Translations under genes and position numbers: made by a program
Source: an uncultured Oscillospiraceae bacterium
GTDB lineage: Bacteria; Bacillota; Clostridia; Oscillospirales; Oscillospiraceae
Reading direction: 5' to 3'
NCBI GenBank assembly: GCA_934659425.1
Contig: CAKUHU010000002.1
Location: 145,897 to 209,896 of the forward strand
Length of the DNA: 64,000 bases
Part shown: piece by piece, positions 36,852 through 45,411 of the stretch
Layout: every line of letters starts with the position of its first letter
How positions within the stretch are numbered: the first letter of the stretch is position 1
Notes under the pieces: model-generated
The model's database searches: none
Seen by the model: only the letters and a program-made list of their open reading frames with translations
Told to the model about the DNA's origin: nothing

Positions 36852-37442
36852 CTACATTTTTTCCAGCCAGCTTCGAAGCTGGCTGGCGTGGCTCTGGTTT
36901 TCTGCAGCTAAGGCGCGATAAAGCTCAATGAGACAGGGATCGGCAGAGGCGTTGGCTGCGGAAAAGAGAGACAAAGCGGCCTGCTGTTCGGCCTGATATT
37001 GCGCCCGGAGGACCAGGGGCAGAGAGTTGGACTGGGGGGCGGGCGTAGGGGGGATAGAGTGATTTTTACCGGAGATGAGAAAATAGGCGGCAGAGAGCCG
37101 GCGTGCCTGTTTTCGCTTGGCGGCAGATAAGGCGGCGGGGAGAGGTTCCCGCCCTGCCCGGCGGATGAGGGAGTGGTAGATGCGATAGCTGTCCACCGCT
37201 TGTTTCAGAAGGCACCCTAAGGTGGGCAGCTCTCCAGCACTGGCCTCTCCCAGGCAGACCGGCGGCGGAGTGGGGTCAGTCCGTATGCGTGTCATGGGCT
37301 GGGGAGGAGGCGGGTCCACGGCGGGGATTGCTGGGGGCTCTACGGTAAAGGGGCAGTCGGGCCGGTCTTCAGGCATCACCCGCTGCCAAACCCGTTGAAA
37401 GGCGGCTTGGTCCAGGGGGGCGGGAGCTGGGGTCTCGTTCAT
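36852..37442 (-). CDS. Ferritin-like hypothetical protein
   Basis: The product (about 196 residues) has a Pro-rich first part (to about residue 65) and helical segments. The last of these (Arg-Ala-Gln-Tyr-Gln-Ala-Glu-Gln-Gln-Ala-Ala-Leu, then Leu-Tyr-Arg-Ala-Leu-Ala-Ala-Glu-Asn-Gln-Ser-His) has the Glu-...-Glu-x2-x-His spacing of ferritin-like four-helix bundles. The metal set is not complete by eye, so enzymatic function is not claimed. ATG 37442 is favoured over 37460 because GGAAGGAGG lies seven bases before it. No operon partner is present; tRNA genes lie divergently upstream. Confidence 0.55.
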   Translation of the reverse strand: MNETPAPAPLDQAAFQRVWQRVMPEDRPDCPFTVEPPAIPAVDPPPPQPMTRIRTDPTPPPVCLGEASAGELPTLGCLLKQAVDSYRIYHSLIRRAGREPLPAALSAAKRKQARRLSAAYFLISGKNHSIPPTPAPQSNSLPLVLRAQYQAEQQAALSLFSAANASADPCLIELYRALAAENQSHASQLRSWLEKM

Positions 37443-37516
37443 AACGATTCCTCCTTCCATTGATTTCTTTCCATCCTATGCAAAAAAGAAAAAATGGACC
37501 AGAAAAGAAAAAAGGG

Positions 37517-37545
37517 TTGACAAAGCAGGGACATTTGGATATAAT
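37517..37545 (+). promoter_or_regulatory. Consensus promoter of the tRNA pair
   Basis: TTGACA (37517-37522) and TATAAT (37540-37545) are both exact consensus with a 17-base spacer, 14 bases before the first tRNA, as expected for a strongly expressed stable RNA unit. Confidence 0.92.
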
Positions 37546-37559
37546 AAACCTTGTTTTTT

Positions 37560-37636
37560 GGACGATTAGCTCAGCTGGTATGAGCATCCGCTTGACGTGC
37601 GGGAGGTCACAGGTTCAAGTCCTGTATCGTCCACCA
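37560..37636 (+). tRNA. tRNA-Val (anticodon GAC)
   Basis: A full cloverleaf is visible: acceptor GGACGAT with ATCGTCC, D arm with GCTC..GAGC, anticodon loop TTGACGT reading GAC, and T arm ACAGG-TTCAAGT-CCTGT. A genomically encoded CCA (37634-37636) is present. Confidence 0.95.
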
Positions 37637-37674
37637 GAAAACTGTGTGGGCCTGAACACATGTTCAGGCACCAT

Positions 37675-37750
37675 GCGGGTGTAGCTCATCTGGTAGAGCG
37701 CCACCTTGCCAAGGTGGAGGTAGCGAGTTCGAGCCTCGTCACCCGCTCCA
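37675..37750 (+). tRNA. tRNA-Gly (anticodon GCC)
   Basis: Acceptor GCGGGTG pairs with CACCCGC. The D arm is GCTC..GAGC, the anticodon stem CCACC/GGTGG holds loop TTGCCAA with GCC, and the T arm contains GTTCGAG. CCA is encoded. It is 38 bases after tRNA-Val, on the same transcript. Confidence 0.95.
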
Positions 37751-37751
37751 T

Positions 37752-37790
37752 GCCGTCGCGGACTGTATATCGTCCGCGACGGCTTTTTTT
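37752..37790 (+). terminator. Terminator of the tRNA pair
   Basis: Arms GCCGTCGCGGAC and GTCCGCGACGGC are perfect, with an eight-base loop, and are followed by seven T. Confidence 0.95.
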
Positions 37791-38036
37791 ATCAAAAGCC
37801 ATCTCTCACAGTGCCGCGCCAAGTGCCGTTGCGAAGCGGCGGCTGCGCTTTGCACACTTGTCTGCGGATGGGTGCCTCCTTTTCGGGCTGAACCCGCTTG
37901 CGCTTACAACAAACGCTGAGCGGCTTTGCTATGTATGGAGCCCCTAAACGGCATAAGCGCGAAAAGGATCTCGCAGGGCTTCGGTTTGGGTTTTGACACA
38001 AATCTGAGAGCGGTATCCTTTTTGGCGGCACAGGGC
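37791..38036 (+). other. Unassigned spacer with a structured stretch
   Basis: No gene with a ribosome site is seen here. At 37962-38023, AAAAGGAT-CT-CGC pairs with GCG-GT-ATCCTTTT and is followed by more T. The loop contains TTTG...CAAA, so a small structured RNA or a second terminator-like element is possible. The frames look coding-like on the minus strand near 37800-37940 but lack a start. Confidence 0.35.
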
Positions 38037-38074
38037 AAAAACGGAGTATCCAATTTGGGTACTCCGTTTTATTT
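38037..38074. terminator. Bidirectional terminator downstream of azlD
   Basis: AAAACGGAGTA and TACTCCGTTTT-type arms enclose a short loop, with T runs on both strands. It can end the azlCD transcript from the right and any transcript from the left. Confidence 0.75.
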
Positions 38075-38201
38075 CTGCCCGCGGAAGCTGGATAGTGCCG
38101 GAGGGGCAGGAGGGCTCCATCCGCGGATGGAGAGGTGTGTGTATCCCGCTTTTGTTCTATCTGATTGCCCGATCCCCAATGGGCTTGGGCCTTGTCAAAT
38201 A

Positions 38202-38531
38202 TCATACAAATACGGTCTGTACCAAAAACATATAAAGCAGGGTGCCGCCGAGGATGGAGAGCAGGGTACTGTGCTTCCATTTGTGCAGGAGTACCACCGA
38301 AGCTACGGCAATCAGCTGTGGAAGCCAATTTCCTGCCTGAGAAAAAGTGATGTTCCGCAGACAATAGACCACTAGCATAGCCATTACAGCTGGGGGAAGG
38401 ACCCGCCCCAAATAGAGGATGAGTTTGGGAGGCTGTCCGCCCCGGTCAAAGAGGAAGAAGGGGAGGGCCCGGGTCAGGAAGGTCACACCGGTCATCACGG
38501 CGAAAAGGGCGACGGTGTAGCGTAGATTCAT
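38202..38531 (-). CDS. azlD: Branched-chain amino acid exporter small subunit AzlD
   Basis: The 109-residue product has four hydrophobic helices and the AzlD pattern Thr-Phe-Leu-Thr-Arg-Ala-Leu-Pro-Phe-Phe-Leu near residue 17, followed by Leu-Gly-Arg-Val-Leu-Pro-Pro-Ala-Val-Met. AzlCD exports branched-chain amino acids and analogues such as azaleucine. Its ATG overlaps the stop of azlC by four bases (ATGA). Together with the liv importer at 56.9-61.8 kb the cell holds both import and export routes for these amino acids. Confidence 0.88.
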   Translation of the reverse strand: MNLRYTVALFAVMTGVTFLTRALPFFLFDRGGQPPKLILYLGRVLPPAVMAMLVVYCLRNITFSQAGNWLPQLIAVASVVLLHKWKHSTLLSILGGTLLYMFLVQTVFV

Positions 38532-39229
38532 GGTGCCACCTCTTTCTGCGCATTGTCCAGCTTGCCTTGGAGGGGCACCAGGGAGATCACAATGACTGCC
38601 AGGGCGGGAAGGAGGAACCGGTCCGGGCCTAAGAGCAAAAGGGACAGCAGTGCCGCCCCCGCCCCGATCAGAGCGGGGAGATGGGAATCGGCCTCCTCCC
38701 ATTGTCCAATGACGATAACCACGAAAAGAGCGGTCATGGCAAAATCTGCGCCCTCGGAGTTAAAAGACAAGGCACTTCCCAAAAGCCCGCCCAATACGGA
38801 GCCGGCCACCCAATAGAAATGATCCAGCAGGGAAATACAGAAATAGTAATCTTGAGGGGCGACTCCCTGGGGAGGACGGAGAGAAGTGAGAAGGGCGTAT
38901 GTCTCATCGGTGAGGGAAAAAATCATGTAGAGTTTCCGCCAGCCCATGCCCCGAAACTTCTCCAGCATAGACAGGCCGTAGACAAAATGACGGAAATTGA
39001 GGATCAAAGTCATGATGGCTGCGTGGCCCAATGGGGCCATGGAGTCCAGCAGTTCAACGCCGAGAAACTGGGCGGATCCGGCGAAAACAGTAACAGACAT
39101 GAGGAAAGACCAGATTACGGGATAGCCGATGGCGTTCATCAACAATCCAAAGGCGGTGCCGAGGGAGAGATAGCCCAGCATCACCGGTATAGTGGCGGGA
39201 AAAGCTGCGGCGAGGGCTTTTCGATTCAC
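38528..39229 (-). CDS. azlC: Branched-chain amino acid exporter large subunit AzlC
   Basis: The product (about 233 residues) is an integral membrane protein of the AzlC/YgaZ family. The N-terminal Pro-Val-Met-Leu-Gly-Tyr-Leu-Ser-Leu-Gly-Thr-Ala-Phe-Gly and the Phe-Ala-Gly-Ser-Ala-Gln-Phe-Leu-Gly motif near residue 52 are characteristic, as is Asn-Phe-Arg-His-Phe-Val-Tyr-Gly. GTG 39229 is preferred because AAAGGAG lies eight bases upstream; GTG 39238 would overlap that site. It forms a two-gene operon with azlD. Confidence 0.88.
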   Translation of the reverse strand: MNRKALAAAFPATIPVMLGYLSLGTAFGLLMNAIGYPVIWSFLMSVTVFAGSAQFLGVELLDSMAPLGHAAIMTLILNFRHFVYGLSMLEKFRGMGWRKLYMIFSLTDETYALLTSLRPPQGVAPQDYYFCISLLDHFYWVAGSVLGGLLGSALSFNSEGADFAMTALFVVIVIGQWEEADSHLPALIGAGAALLSLLLLGPDRFLLPALAVIVISLVPLQGKLDNAQKEVAP

Positions 39230-39390
39230 GGGAGACACTCCTTTGTATGGGATATCGGAATGGATTTCATTTTAAAGCAAGTCGGGAAAAAAGGCAAGGG
39301 AAAAGGTGGGATTTCAAAGCCTCTTCCCTTTCTGGAGAAAAAGAGCTATAATATTGCAATCAAGTTTCCGCTTCGCTCGGGAGGTTTCCT

Positions 39391-40287
39391 ATGGAAAAAT
39401 TACTCTTTATTTATAATCCCCATGCAGGAAAGGGCCTGGTGCGGGGGGAACTGGACGGCATCCTGAATGCCTTTACCAAGGCGGGCTGTCTGGCCACGGT
39501 TTACCCCACCCAGGGGCCCGGCGATGCGGCGAAGGCCGCCCGGGGGCTGGCATCACAGTTTGACCGGGTGGCCTGCTGCGGCGGGGACGGCACGCTTCAT
39601 GAGGTCATCGAAGGGCTGATGGACTTGCCGGAGAGTGCCCGGCCACCCATCGGCTATATCCCCGCGGGGACCACTAACGACTTTGCCCGGAACCTTTCCC
39701 TCCCCAAGGAGATGGAGGATATGGCGGCCCTGGCCGCCTCTGGAAGTCCCAGGCCGGTGGATATTGGACGTTTTGATGAGGGCTATTTTATCTATGTGGC
39801 GGCTTTTGGGGCCTTTACGGATGTGTCCTATAATACACCTCAGCAGTTTAAAAATGTGTTCGGTCATCTGGCCTATGTGCTCAAAGGGGTGGCTGAGCTG
39901 GCCAGCCTGAAGGGGTATCGGCTCACAGTGGAGCACGACGGCGGAGTGCTGGAGGGGGAGTACCTCTACGGCATGGTGAGCAATACCATTTCTGTGGGAG
40001 GGCTGATCGGACTGCCCCAGGAGGAGGTAGCCCTGGATGACGGCCTTTTGGAGGCGGTGCTGGTGGAGATGCCCAGATCGGTGCCCCAGCTCAACGCCAT
40101 CATCCGGGGATTGGCAAAACAGGAGTACGACAGGCAAAGCGGGATCGTGGGCCTTCACTCCTCTCAGTTCTGCATCACCTGCACAGAGTCCGTGCCCTTT
40201 ACCCTGGACGGGGAATTTGGCGGGGCTCATCGAAAGGCCCGCATCGCCGCGGTGGAGCGGCCGGTAAAAATCATATACGGAAAGTGA
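39391..40287 (+). CDS. Lipid kinase of the DagK/YegS family
   Basis: The 298-residue product has the diacylglycerol-kinase catalytic fold: Asn-Pro-His-Ala-Gly-Lys-Gly near residue 9, Gly-Gly-Asp-Gly-Thr-Leu-His-Glu near residue 64 (nucleotide loop) and Gly-Thr-Thr-Asn-Asp-Phe-Ala-Arg near residue 92. A C-terminal domain with Leu-Asp-Gly-Glu closes the active site. It phosphorylates a membrane lipid, probably diacylglycerol, returning it to phospholipid synthesis. GGGAGGT lies upstream of the ATG. The mnmG start is only four bases after its stop, so they share a transcript. Confidence 0.88.
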   Translation: MEKLLFIYNPHAGKGLVRGELDGILNAFTKAGCLATVYPTQGPGDAAKAARGLASQFDRVACCGGDGTLHEVIEGLMDLPESARPPIGYIPAGTTNDFARNLSLPKEMEDMAALAASGSPRPVDIGRFDEGYFIYVAAFGAFTDVSYNTPQQFKNVFGHLAYVLKGVAELASLKGYRLTVEHDGGVLEGEYLYGMVSNTISVGGLIGLPQEEVALDDGLLEAVLVEMPRSVPQLNAIIRGLAKQEYDRQSGIVGLHSSQFCITCTESVPFTLDGEFGGAHRKARIAAVERPVKIIYGK

Positions 40288-40291
40288 AATT

Positions 40292-42112
40292 ATGAGTAAC
40301 GATTATAACGCTGGAATCTTTGACGTGGCCGTCATCGGAGCGGGTCACGCGGGTATCGAGGCCTCCCTGGCCTGTGCCCGGCTGGGGCTCAGGACGCTCT
40401 GCTTTACCATCAATCTGGACGCGGTGGGAAATATGCCCTGCAACCCCGCCATCGGCGGTACCGGGAAAGGGCATCTGGTCCGCGAGATCGATGCGCTGGG
40501 GGGCGAGATGGGGCGGTGTGCCGACCGGGCCTGCATCCAATACCGGGTACTGAATCGGGGCAAGGGCCCGGCTGTCTGGTCTCTCCGGGCCCAGGCAGAC
40601 CGACGGAAATATCAAGAGCTGATGAAGCAGACCTTGGAGAGGCAGGAAAACCTGTGGATAAAGCAGGGGGAGATCACCGATATCCTGACCGACGCCTCCG
40701 GTGCCGTCTCCGCCGTCCGCACCGATCATGGGGCGGTGTATCAGGTGAGAGCTGCCATTGTCTGTACGGGGACCTACCTGGCGGGGCGGACCATTGTGGG
40801 TGAGGTGACAAGGGAGAGCGGCCCCGATGGCATGGCCGCCGCCGGCCCTCTGTCCCAATGCCTGCAAAACCTTGGAGTGAGCCTCCGCCGCTTTAAAACG
40901 GGTACGCCCCCCCGGGTCAATCGGCGGAGCGTGGACTTCTCCAAGATGGAGCTTCAGGTGGGGGATGAGGTGCCGGTGCCCTTTTCCTTTTCCACCCAGG
41001 ACCCGCCAAAAAACCAGGCGGTGTGCCATTTGACGTATACTACGGAGGAGACCCACGCAGTCATCCGGGCCAACTTGGACCGTTCCCCTCTTTTTTCCGG
41101 GGTGATCCAGGGGGTGGGTCCCCGGTACTGCCCCTCCATTGAGGACAAGGTGGTCCGTTTCGCCGACAAGCCGAGGCATCAGCTCTTTATTGAGCCCATG
41201 GGACTACATACGGAGGAGCTCTATATCCAGGGCTTCTCCTCCTCTCTTCCGGAGGAGGTGCAGGTCCAGATGCTCCACACCATCCCGGGCTTGGAGCGGG
41301 CAGAGATGACCCGGGCGGCCTACGCCATCGAGTACGATTGCGTCGATCCCACCCAGCTGCAGCCTACGTTGGAGCACAAAAAGATTCCCGGGCTCTATGG
41401 CGCGGGGCAGTTCAACGGCTCCTCGGGCTATGAGGAGGCCGCCGCCCAGGGGCTTATGGCGGGCATCAACGCGGCCATGAAGCTGTTGGGCCGGGAGCCG
41501 GTGATTTTGGGCCGGGAGCAGGGATATATCGGGGTGCTCATTGACGATCTGGTGACCAAGGGGACCAATGAGCCCTACCGAATGATGACCTCCCGGACTG
41601 AGTACCGGCTCCTCCAGCGCCCGGACAACGCTGACCGGCGGCTGATGCCTGTGGGCCATCAAGTGGGCTTGGTGAGTGACGAGACCTACCAAAAGATGGT
41701 GGACAAATATGCGGCGGTGGAGGCGGAGATGGACAGGCTGGAGAAGACGGGCTGTCCGAAGGGGAAGCTGGCGGATCTCCTGCGCCGGCCGGAGAATACC
41801 TATGCCGGCCTGGTGCCGCTGGACCCCAATCGCCCTCCTCTGCCCCAGCCGGTGCAGGAGGCGGTGGAGATCGAGATCAAGTACGCTGGATATATCCGCC
41901 GCCAGGAGCGGCAGGTGGAGGAGATGCGGAAGCTGGAGAGCCACCCCCTGCCCGCCGATCTGGACTATACGGCCATGCAGGGCCTTCGGCTGGAGGCCCG
42001 CCAGAAGCTCAGCCAGATCCGGCCCTTCAATTTAGGACAGGCCAGCCGGGTGTCCGGAGTGAGCCCGGCGGATATTGCCGCATTGATGGTATATTTGGAG
42101 AAGGGGAAATAG
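40292..42112 (+). CDS. mnmG: tRNA uridine-5-carboxymethylaminomethyl modification enzyme MnmG (GidA)
   Basis: The 606-residue FAD enzyme works with the GTPase MnmE to install the (carboxymethyl)aminomethyl group on U34 of tRNAs. The FAD motif Gly-Ala-Gly-His-Ala-Gly is at about residues 16-21. Asn-Pro-Ala-Ile-Gly-Gly-x-Gly-Lys-Gly-His-Leu, Gly-Thr-Tyr-Leu and [10 protein letters not shown] follow, and the C-terminal Tyr-Ala-Gly-Tyr-Ile-x-Arg-Gln part binds MnmE. No mnmE is in the window. The second wobble-uridine enzyme, mnmA, lies 105 bases downstream. Confidence 0.95.
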   Translation: MSNDYNAGIFDVAVIGAGHAGIEASLACARLGLRTLCFTINLDAVGNMPCNPAIGGTGKGHLVREIDALGGEMGRCADRACIQYRVLNRGKGPAVWSLRAQADRRKYQELMKQTLERQENLWIKQGEITDILTDASGAVSAVRTDHGAVYQVRAAIVCTGTYLAGRTIVGEVTRESGPDGMAAAGPLSQCLQNLGVSLRRFKTGTPPRVNRRSVDFSKMELQVGDEVPVPFSFSTQDPPKNQAVCHLTYTTEETHAVIRANLDRSPLFSGVIQGVGPRYCPSIEDKVVRFADKPRHQLFIEPMGLHTEELYIQGFSSSLPEEVQVQMLHTIPGLERAEMTRAAYAIEYDCVDPTQLQPTLEHKKIPGLYGAGQFNGSSGYEEAAAQGLMAGINAAMKLLGREPVILGREQGYIGVLIDDLVTKGTNEPYRMMTSRTEYRLLQRPDNADRRLMPVGHQVGLVSDETYQKMVDKYAAVEAEMDRLEKTGCPKGKLADLLRRPENTYAGLVPLDPNRPPLPQPVQEAVEIEIKYAGYIRRQERQVEEMRKLESHPLPADLDYTAMQGLRLEARQKLSQIRPFNLGQASRVSGVSPADIAALMVYLEKGK

Positions 42113-42217
42113 GGCTTTGCCGCTGAAAAAAGAGCCTTTTCCCAGGACGTGGGGAGGGGGAGAAGGGCCTGCTTCAGGACAGGCGGTGCTGCGGCTTTCC
42201 CCGGGAAAGGAACGCTT

Positions 42218-43252
42218 ATGAAACCAAAGATCGTGTTAGGACTGTCCGGCGGTGTGGATTCCGCTGTCTCCGCCCGTCTGCTGACAGAGGGATATGAGGT
42301 GACGGGACTGTACCTCTCCATCGGGCCGGAGGCTGTCGGAGCGGACGATGCGGCCAGAGTGGCGGAGGAACTGGGGATCGGATTTCGTGTCATGGACATC
42401 TCTGAGGCCCTGGAGCGCCACGTGAAAGCCCCCTTTGCCGCCGAGTACCTGGCCGGGCGCACGCCTCTGCCCTGCGCCCGGTGCAATCCACTGGTGAAAT
42501 TTCCGGCTCTGCTGGCGGCGGCGGATGAGCTGGGGGCGGAATTTGTGGCCACCGGCCACTACGCCCGGACGGGGCGCTCTGCCGAGGGCCGGGCCCTTCT
42601 TCGGAAGGGGATGCCCGGTAATGACCAGTCCTATATGCTTTCCCGCCTCCCCCAGGAGATCCTGCGCAGGGTGGTATTCCCGCTGGGAGAGTATGAAAAG
42701 CCCGGCGTGCGGGCGCGGGCACGGGAATTCGGTATCCCGGTGGCGGACAAGCCGGACTCCATGGAGATCTGCTTCATTCCCGACAACGACTATGCTGCCT
42801 GGCTGGACAGCAGAGGGGGTATGCCCTCCGGGGGGGATTTCATCGCGCCTGACGGCGCGGTGCTGGGGCGGCATAAGGGCATCCACCATTATACCCTGGG
42901 CCAGGGCCGGGGCTTGGGGGTATCCGGCCCCCACCGGTACTATGTGTCCCATATCGACCCGGAGCGCAACACCGTTACCCTGTCTGATGGCTCAGATCTG
43001 ATGGCCCGGCAGGTGCTCTGTGACCAGCCCAACTGGATCGCCATCGCCTCGCTGGATGGCCCCAGAGAAGTGGCCGCCCGATTCCGCCACGCCAAAACGG
43101 AGACGCCCTGCACCATCCGTCCCTTGCCTGACGGGGGTGTTTTGGTGGAGGCCCATGAACCTGTCCGGGCGCCGACGCCGGGACAGATGGCGGTGTTTTA
43201 TGACGGGGACACCGTGGTGGGGAGCGCCTGGATCGTGGGGAGAAAGGAATAA
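42218..43252 (+). CDS. mnmA: tRNA-specific 2-thiouridylase MnmA
   Basis: The 344-residue product activates U34 with ATP and inserts sulfur at C2. The PP-loop Ser-Gly-Gly-Val-Asp-Ser is at residues 10-15. The nucleophile-type Cys lies in Cys-Ala-Arg-Cys-Asn (86-90) and the second Cys in Met-Glu-Ile-Cys-Phe-Ile-Pro near residue 186. Thr-Gly-His-Tyr-Ala and Lys-Gly-Met-Pro-Gly-Asn-Asp-Gln-Ser-Tyr-Met-Leu are family marks. ATG 42218 has AAAGGAA eight bases upstream; an earlier in-frame start is not supported. Placement with mnmG suggests joint production of the doubly modified wobble base. Confidence 0.94.
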   Translation: MKPKIVLGLSGGVDSAVSARLLTEGYEVTGLYLSIGPEAVGADDAARVAEELGIGFRVMDISEALERHVKAPFAAEYLAGRTPLPCARCNPLVKFPALLAAADELGAEFVATGHYARTGRSAEGRALLRKGMPGNDQSYMLSRLPQEILRRVVFPLGEYEKPGVRARAREFGIPVADKPDSMEICFIPDNDYAAWLDSRGGMPSGGDFIAPDGAVLGRHKGIHHYTLGQGRGLGVSGPHRYYVSHIDPERNTVTLSDGSDLMARQVLCDQPNWIAIASLDGPREVAARFRHAKTETPCTIRPLPDGGVLVEAHEPVRAPTPGQMAVFYDGDTVVGSAWIVGRKE

Positions 43253-43259
43253 AAAAGAA

Positions 43260-43288
43260 GCGCCCAGCCTCAGGAAGAGGCTGGGCGC
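43260..43288. terminator. Bidirectional terminator between mnmA and the MATE gene
   Basis: GCGCCCAGCCTC and GAGGCTGGGCGC form perfect arms. An A-run on the left and a T-rich right side allow use by both convergent transcripts. Confidence 0.85.
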
Positions 43289-43297
43289 TGTATTTTC

Positions 43298-44671
43298 TTA
43301 TCCCTTGCGGAGCTCTGCGTCCCGCCGGGCCAGGATACGGGGGAAGCGGAGGAAAAACATGGTGCCTGTGGTCAAAGCGGCGCAGATGTCTGCGATGGGC
43401 TCGGCCAGCCAGACGGCAAAGACCTGGTTGGAGAGGAACTGGGGCAGGATGAGGATGAGGGGGATGAGCAGGATGATCTTCCGAAGCAGGGCCAGGAACA
43501 AGGAGACCTTGGCCTCCCCCAGGGCCACAAAGGTCTGCTGGCAGGAGGACTGGACGCCAAAGGCGAACATGCCGGCCAGGTAGACCCGCAAAGTCTGCCG
43601 GGCCGCATCCACCAACTCCGGCTTGTCGTTGAACAGGGCGATGAACACGTTGGGGAAGAGTTCGGCGGAGGCCCACATGACACAGGTGAAGACCAGACAG
43701 CTTCTCAGCAGCAACCGAAAGGCCTTTTTCACCCGGTCAAAATTTCCCGCGCCGAAATTGAAGCCGATAATGGGCTGGGCGCCCTGGGCCAAGCCGTGGA
43801 GGGGCATGGAGCCTACCTGCATCACCGAGGAGGCGATGGTCATGGCGCCCACATAGACGTCTCCGCCATAGGCCTTCAGTGAGGAGTTGAAGGTGATGGA
43901 AACCAGACTCTCCGTGGACTGCATGATGAAGGGGGAGATCCCGATGGCCACCACTGGCAGGAGTACGGAGGGTTTGAGGCGAAGATGCCTGAGACGCAGC
44001 TTCAGGAGGGTCCGCTTTCCCAAAAGGAAGGACAAAACCCAGAGGGCGGAGACCGTCTGAGACAGGATGGTGGCCAGGGCGGCCCCCGTCACCCCCATGT
44101 GAAGGCCGAAGATGAAGATGGGGTCCAGCACGATGTTGCACACCGCGCCGATGACCACGGTAAGCATGGAGAAAAGGGAGAAGCCCTGAGTGGTGATGAA
44201 GTTGTTGAGCCCGATAGAGAGGAGCACCGACACCGTTCCCCAGAGATAGACGGACAAATATCCGCTGGCGTAGGGGAGGGTGGTCTCGCTGGCGCCAAAG
44301 AGAAGGAGCAGCGGGTCTTTGAAAATCTGAAAGAGGGCGGTGGCGGCGACAGCCATGCAGAAAAGCAGGGCGGTGCAGCTGCCTAAGATGGCCTCTGCCC
44401 CGTCGATGTCTTTTTCTCCCATGCAGATAGCGGCCCGGGAACCTCCGCCCATGCCTGCCAGGGCGGAGAGGGCGGAGATGAACATGAGGATGGGGAAGGT
44501 GACGCCCAGGCCGGTGAGGGCCAGGTCGCCCACCTCCTCCATGCGGCCGATGTACATTCGGTCTACAATGTTGTAAAGGGCGTTGATGAGCTGGGCAGCG
44601 ACGGCGGGGAGGGCCAGTTTCACCATGAGCTGTCCCACCGGGGCGGAGCCCAGCGGATTCTGATTTTCCAT
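43298..44671 (-). CDS. MATE family multidrug/Na+ efflux transporter
   Basis: The product (about 457 residues) has twelve predicted helices in two related halves, typical of MATE exporters (Leu-Pro-Ala-Val-Ala-Ala-Gln-Leu-Ile-Asn-Ala-Leu-Tyr-Asn-Ile-Val-Asp-Arg near residue 22; Gly-Ala-Gln-Pro-Ile-Ile-Gly-Phe-Asn-Phe-Gly-Ala in the second half). It exchanges cations for drugs or metabolites; the substrate is unknown. ATG 44671 is used: it overlaps the stop of the HD gene by one base (TGATG), so the two are coupled. A longer in-frame start at 44806 would run into the HD gene. Confidence 0.9.
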   Translation of the reverse strand: MENQNPLGSAPVGQLMVKLALPAVAAQLINALYNIVDRMYIGRMEEVGDLALTGLGVTFPILMFISALSALAGMGGGSRAAICMGEKDIDGAEAILGSCTALLFCMAVAATALFQIFKDPLLLLFGASETTLPYASGYLSVYLWGTVSVLLSIGLNNFITTQGFSLFSMLTVVIGAVCNIVLDPIFIFGLHMGVTGAALATILSQTVSALWVLSFLLGKRTLLKLRLRHLRLKPSVLLPVVAIGISPFIMQSTESLVSITFNSSLKAYGGDVYVGAMTIASSVMQVGSMPLHGLAQGAQPIIGFNFGAGNFDRVKKAFRLLLRSCLVFTCVMWASAELFPNVFIALFNDKPELVDAARQTLRVYLAGMFAFGVQSSCQQTFVALGEAKVSLFLALLRKIILLIPLILILPQFLSNQVFAVWLAEPIADICAALTTGTMFFLRFPRILARRDAELRKG

Positions 44672-45261
44672 CAGTTGTTCTGCTCTCCTTCCAGGAAATA
44701 GGTGGCCTCCATGTCGGCCACAGAGAGGGCGAAGGCCAGGGGATACTGCTCCAAGGCCTGTCCCACCAGACGGCTGTCCTCCGCCCCGGAGAAGCCCATG
44801 TGCCAACGGATGGCCATGGCCTCCTGGCGGGTCAGCCTCATATAGCCAGAGATGATATAGACGGATTTTTCTCCGTGGCCGTAGGGAAGAGGGTCCTCAT
44901 AGAAGAAGGTGGGGACCTTCTCCCACTGGCCGGTGAGCTCGTTTTTCACATTGCGGGTGCCTGCCCGGTAGCAGTTTATCTTGCAGATGTCGTGGAGCAG
45001 GGCGGAGATGGCCACGCTCTCGTCAGAGACCTCCAGGCCGTAAAGCTCCCGCACCCGCTCCCGGGCCAGATAGTTCACCAGGCAGTGATAGACGTTGAGG
45101 CTGTGATCGCAAAGCCCGCCGGCGTATGCGCTGTGATACCGGGCGGAGGCGGGACAGGTGAAGAAGTCAGATTTGTTCTCCAGATAATCCAGCAGAGCAT
45201 CGCTGCCCTCCCGGTGGATATATTTTTCATAGATTTCGATGAATTCCTCTTTTCCGCTCAT
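44671..45261 (-). CDS. HD-domain phosphohydrolase
   Basis: The 196-residue product has the HD superfamily metal ligands: His53 (Cys-Asp-His-Ser-Leu), His90-Asp91 (Leu-Leu-His-Asp-Ile-Cys-Lys), and a later Asp in Val-Ala-Asp-Met-Glu. Such proteins hydrolyse phosphate esters, often nucleotides. The substrate is not recognised. AAAGGAGGT lies upstream of the ATG. It is the first gene of a pair with the MATE exporter; a link between the two functions is not evident. Confidence 0.82.
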   Translation of the reverse strand: MSGKEEFIEIYEKYIHREGSDALLDYLENKSDFFTCPASARYHSAYAGGLCDHSLNVYHCLVNYLARERVRELYGLEVSDESVAISALLHDICKINCYRAGTRNVKNELTGQWEKVPTFFYEDPLPYGHGEKSVYIISGYMRLTRQEAMAIRWHMGFSGAEDSRLVGQALEQYPLAFALSVADMEATYFLEGEQNN

Positions 45262-45338
45262 GGGGACCTCCTTTTAGATCGATCAAGATGGGGATATTAT
45301 ACCACCCAAGGGGAGAGGGGGCAAGCGATGTGCAGGGG

Positions 45339-45367
45339 TTGACAAAGGGGAAAAAACAGGAGAAAAT
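45339..45367 (+). promoter_or_regulatory. Promoter of the M16 peptidase gene
   Basis: TTGACA (45339-45344) is exact. GAAAAT (45362-45367) at 17 bases is a weaker -10 element. About 40 bases follow before the start codon. Confidence 0.55.
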
Positions 45368-45411
45368 AAACAAGATCGGCACAAGCTACTTTTGAGAAAA
45401 GGAGCGTCCCT

